Of a DNA stretch of 64,000 bases, positions 62,775 to 64,000 are shown piece by piece. Position numbers and translations under genes: made by a program. Below the pieces are notes generated by a model. That model was not told the DNA's origin, ran no database searches, and saw only the letters and a list, made by a program, of their open reading frames with translations. The DNA comes from an uncultured Endomicrobiia bacterium (lineage in GTDB: Bacteria; Elusimicrobiota; Endomicrobiia; Endomicrobiales; Endomicrobiaceae): positions 108,304 to 172,303 of the forward strand of contig CALHWY010000024.1 in the NCBI GenBank assembly GCA_938040055.1, written 5' to 3'. Each line of letters begins with the position of its first letter. Within the stretch, counting starts at the first letter, position 1.

Positions 62775-62784
62775 AATCGGTCGT
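62756..62784 (-). repeat. Right inverted repeat, also the 3' end of the recombinase gene
   Basis: The reverse complement equals 61504-61532 over 29 bp. On the minus strand it encodes, in a different frame, the last codons of the recombinase (NDRFCEAEI) including its TAA stop, and in another frame the LRGRDI start of the silent cassette. Confidence 0.95.
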
Positions 62785-63394
62785 TAAATTCTTTCAATTG
62801 AAGCATTTTAAGAAAACGTGCGAGGGTATTTCTGTCAACTTTGCAAATATAAGCAATTTTGCGCTTTGAAATGTGCTGTTTTAAAAGTTCTCTTATTAGT
62901 GTTTCTTTTCCGGATAGTTTGTATTTGTCCGGACTGCTCTTTCTCCCTTTAGGACGGCCTAAAACAACTCCTTCCGCGCGTTTCCTTGCCAAAGCCTCTT
63001 TTGTCCGCTGGCTTATCAGATTTCGTTCGATTTCGGCAGAAAGACCGAAAGCGAACGCCAGAACTTTGCTTTGTATATCCTCACCCAGCCTGTAGTTATC
63101 TTTTATCGTCCAGACGCGGCATTCTTTATTCATGCAGATATTGAGAATTTCCATAATCATAAAAAGATTGCGTCCAAGTCTTGAAAGTTCGGCGCAGATG
63201 ATCAAATCGTCCTTTTGTACTTTTTTCAGCAAACGTCCGAGTTCTCTCTTGCCGTATGATTTTGCCCCGGAAATGGTTTCCTCAATCCAGCCGTCAATGC
63301 GCAGAGATTCCCGTCTGCAGAAATTGTTGATTTCAAAACGCTGGTTTTCTACCGTCTGCTTGTCGCTGCTTACGCGAATGTAGCCGTAAATCAT
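62756..63394 (-). CDS. Serine recombinase (DNA invertase, Hin/Mpi type)
   Basis: A 212-residue small serine recombinase. The catalytic Ser is in YIRVSSDKQ (about residue 9). The Arg-bearing active-site loops follow (LSRLGRN; AFGLSAEIERNLISQRT), then ALARKRAEGVVLGRPKGRK and a C-terminal helix-turn-helix (ISKRKIAYICKVDRNTLARF). The sequence is closest in style to the Mpi-type invertases that flip many promoters and gene ends. ATG 63394 is chosen for its AAGGAG ribosome site; the longer frame to 63442 has none. It sits outside the invertible segment so is unaffected by inversion, and its stop codon lies within the repeat. Confidence 0.93.
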   Translation of the reverse strand: MIYGYIRVSSDKQTVENQRFEINNFCRRESLRIDGWIEETISGAKSYGKRELGRLLKKVQKDDLIICAELSRLGRNLFMIMEILNICMNKECRVWTIKDNYRLGEDIQSKVLAFAFGLSAEIERNLISQRTKEALARKRAEGVVLGRPKGRKSSPDKYKLSGKETLIRELLKQHISKRKIAYICKVDRNTLARFLKMLQLKEFNDRFCEAEI

Positions 63395-63538
63395 GGTTTT
63401 CTCCTTAAACAATATATGATTATACGCAATTATGCGTGCCAAAGATGCGGTACTTGAATCAGTCTCGGCTGCTTTTCAAAGCCGCTTTATGCATCTATCG
63501 GAGATTTAAGCCTGAATGGCTTAGCGATATTCGGTATA

Positions 63539-63568
63539 TTGACATTCCGGAGAGTTTTATTATATAAT
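63539..63568 (+). promoter_or_regulatory. Consensus promoter of the tRNA-tuf operon
   Basis: TTGACA (63539-63544) and TATAAT (63563-63568) with an 18-nt spacer. It lies 56 nt before tRNA-Tyr. Confidence 0.9.
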
Positions 63569-63624
63569 CAACAAGTTACTTTCACAAAGGTTCTTTTTTC
63601 CTTTATTTTAAGAAGGAGTCAAAC

Positions 63625-63707
63625 GGGGGTGTGGCAGAGTGGTCTAATGCACCAGACTGTAAATCTGGCGGGCTTGCCCTTCGGTGGTTCAAATCCATCC
63701 GCCCCCA
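63625..63707 (+). tRNA. tRNA-Tyr (GTA)
   Basis: The acceptor arm GGGGGTG pairs with CGCCCCC and a discriminator A follows. The anticodon loop CTGTAAA carries GTA. A long variable arm (class II tRNA) is present, as expected for bacterial tRNA-Tyr. The CCA end is not encoded. Confidence 0.95.
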
Positions 63708-63736
63708 CTCTTTTTTTAATATTACAGTTACAGTAT

Positions 63737-63807
63737 GCGGGAGTAGCACAATGGTAGTGCTCCAGCCTTCCAAGCTGGCCACGCGGGTTCGATTCCCGTC
63801 TCCCGCT
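63737..63807 (+). tRNA. tRNA-Gly (TCC)
   Basis: The acceptor arm GCGGGAG pairs with CTCCCGC. The anticodon stem CCAGC/GCTGG encloses CTTCCAA with anticodon TCC, and GGTTCGATTCC forms the T arm. The CCA end is not encoded. Confidence 0.95.
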
Positions 63808-63819
63808 TATACCTGCGAT

Positions 63820-63891
63820 GCCGAGGTGGCTCAGTGGTAGAGCACCTCCTTGGTAAGGAGGTGGTCGCGGGTTCAATTCCCGCCCTCGGCT
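63820..63891 (+). tRNA. tRNA-Thr (GGT)
   Basis: The acceptor arm GCCGAGG pairs with CCTCGGC. The anticodon stem CTCCT/AGGAG encloses the loop with GGT, and GGTTCAATTCC forms the T arm. The Tyr-Gly-Thr cluster before tuf is a common bacterial order. Confidence 0.95.
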
Positions 63892-63948
63892 AATAAAATC
63901 TAACCGCAGCGTATGCAAAAATACCAATAAAATTTGGGGGAACTCAAA

Positions 63949-64000
63949 ATGGCAAAAGAAAAGTTTGACAGGAGCAAGCCGCACGTAAACATAGGGACGA
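63949..64000 (+). CDS. tuf: Elongation factor Tu, N-terminus only
   Basis: The window ends after 17 codons: MAKEKFDRSKPHVNIGT. This matches the start of EF-Tu, which delivers aminoacyl-tRNA to the ribosome; the GTP-binding GHVDHGK motif would follow just beyond the end. GGGGGAAC is the nearest ribosome-site-like sequence. Position after tRNA-Tyr-Gly-Thr supports the call. Confidence 0.95.
   Translation, partial: MAKEKFDRSKPHVNIGT

Larger units (their letters stand above)
61504..62784. mobile_element. Invertible DNA segment (phase-variable specificity switch)
   Basis: Two perfect 29-bp inverted repeats enclose 1,223 bp. The left part (61533-62131) is the present methyltransferase 3' end, read on the plus strand. 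The right part (62160-62755) is a second 3' end, read on the minus strand. Both continue the LRGRDI codons of the repeat in the same register and are of nearly equal length (599 and 596 nt), so inversion swaps one for the other without a frameshift. A serine recombinase gene abuts the right repeat. Confidence 0.92.

Noticed and set aside
54922..63394. BREX or DISARM locus
   Set aside because: No PglZ, BrxL, BrxA/B or DrmA/DrmB-type genes are seen; only a helicase-nuclease, a methyltransferase and a recombinase are present.
62756..63394. Integrase of a tRNA-inserted island
   Set aside because: The recombinase is a small serine invertase with a matching inverted repeat next to it, and no repeat of a tRNA 3' end was noticed near 54.9 kb.

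Overview
The window is one dense 64 kb stretch of a bacterial chromosome of moderate, fairly AT-leaning composition, probably from an anaerobic, Gram-negative-type bacterium. An autotransporter, a TonB-dependent receptor and lipoproteins imply an outer membrane. A [NiFe] hydrogenase, an oxygen-independent haem-cleaving radical SAM enzyme and a membrane pyrophosphatase imply anaerobic, energy-limited life. Type IV pilins with a Glu-type prepilin motif, the haem and hydrogenase loci and the giant multidomain protein fit Elusimicrobiota (Endomicrobium/Elusimicrobium relatives) best. That placement is an inference from gene content, not a computed one. Both ends of the window cut genes: a giant protein at the left and tuf (EF-Tu) at the right.

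Layout. 1-8.7 kb: a giant (>2,890 residue) protein with phosphoribosyltransferase-, nucleotidyltransferase-, RelA/TGS- and DUF218-like parts. 8.8-10.8 kb: a phospholipase D-type lipoprotein. 11.1-22.0 kb: a consensus promoter followed by an eleven-gene energy-converting [NiFe] hydrogenase laid out like complex I without NuoEFG, then a HycI-type maturation protease. 22.1-25.2 kb: an autotransporter with a glycine-rich beta-helix passenger. 25.7-34.1 kb: a haem acquisition and anaerobic haem degradation operon (HutW-like radical SAM enzyme, flavodoxin, ExbB-ExbD-TonB, ChaN-like protein, SbmA/BacA-like ABC transporter, TonB-dependent receptor). 34.2-43.9 kb: DJ-1 family protein, membrane pyrophosphatase, membrane metallopeptidase, polyprenol-type kinase, ABC exporter pair, polysaccharide deacetylase, small ACT-like protein, deaminase and two type IV pilin genes. 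43.9-54.2 kb: recN-nadK, a phenylacetate-CoA ligase/ACT/symporter/degenerate M23 operon, and rsmE-mtaB-comEC.

54.9-63.4 kb is the accessory region and the most interesting part. An HKD-nuclease/helicase fusion is followed by the wreck of an AlbA_2-type gene and then by a large Eco57I-like DNA methyltransferase. The 3' third of the methyltransferase lies in an invertible segment bounded by a perfect 29-bp inverted repeat (61504-61532 and 62756-62784). The other half of the segment holds, on the opposite strand and in matching register, an alternative C-terminal specificity region. A Mpi/Hin-type serine recombinase sits immediately outside and ends inside the right repeat. Inversion would exchange the methyltransferase C-terminus while keeping both reading frames intact, so this looks like a two-state, phase-variable restriction-modification system.

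63.5-64 kb: a consensus promoter drives tRNA-Tyr, tRNA-Gly and tRNA-Thr, then tuf.

Six places carry near-consensus sigma-70 promoters (TTGACA, 17-18 nt, TATAAT-like), which makes several operon boundaries unusually clear: hydrogenase, haem operon, pyrophosphatase, pilin, YqaA-like gene and tRNA-tuf.
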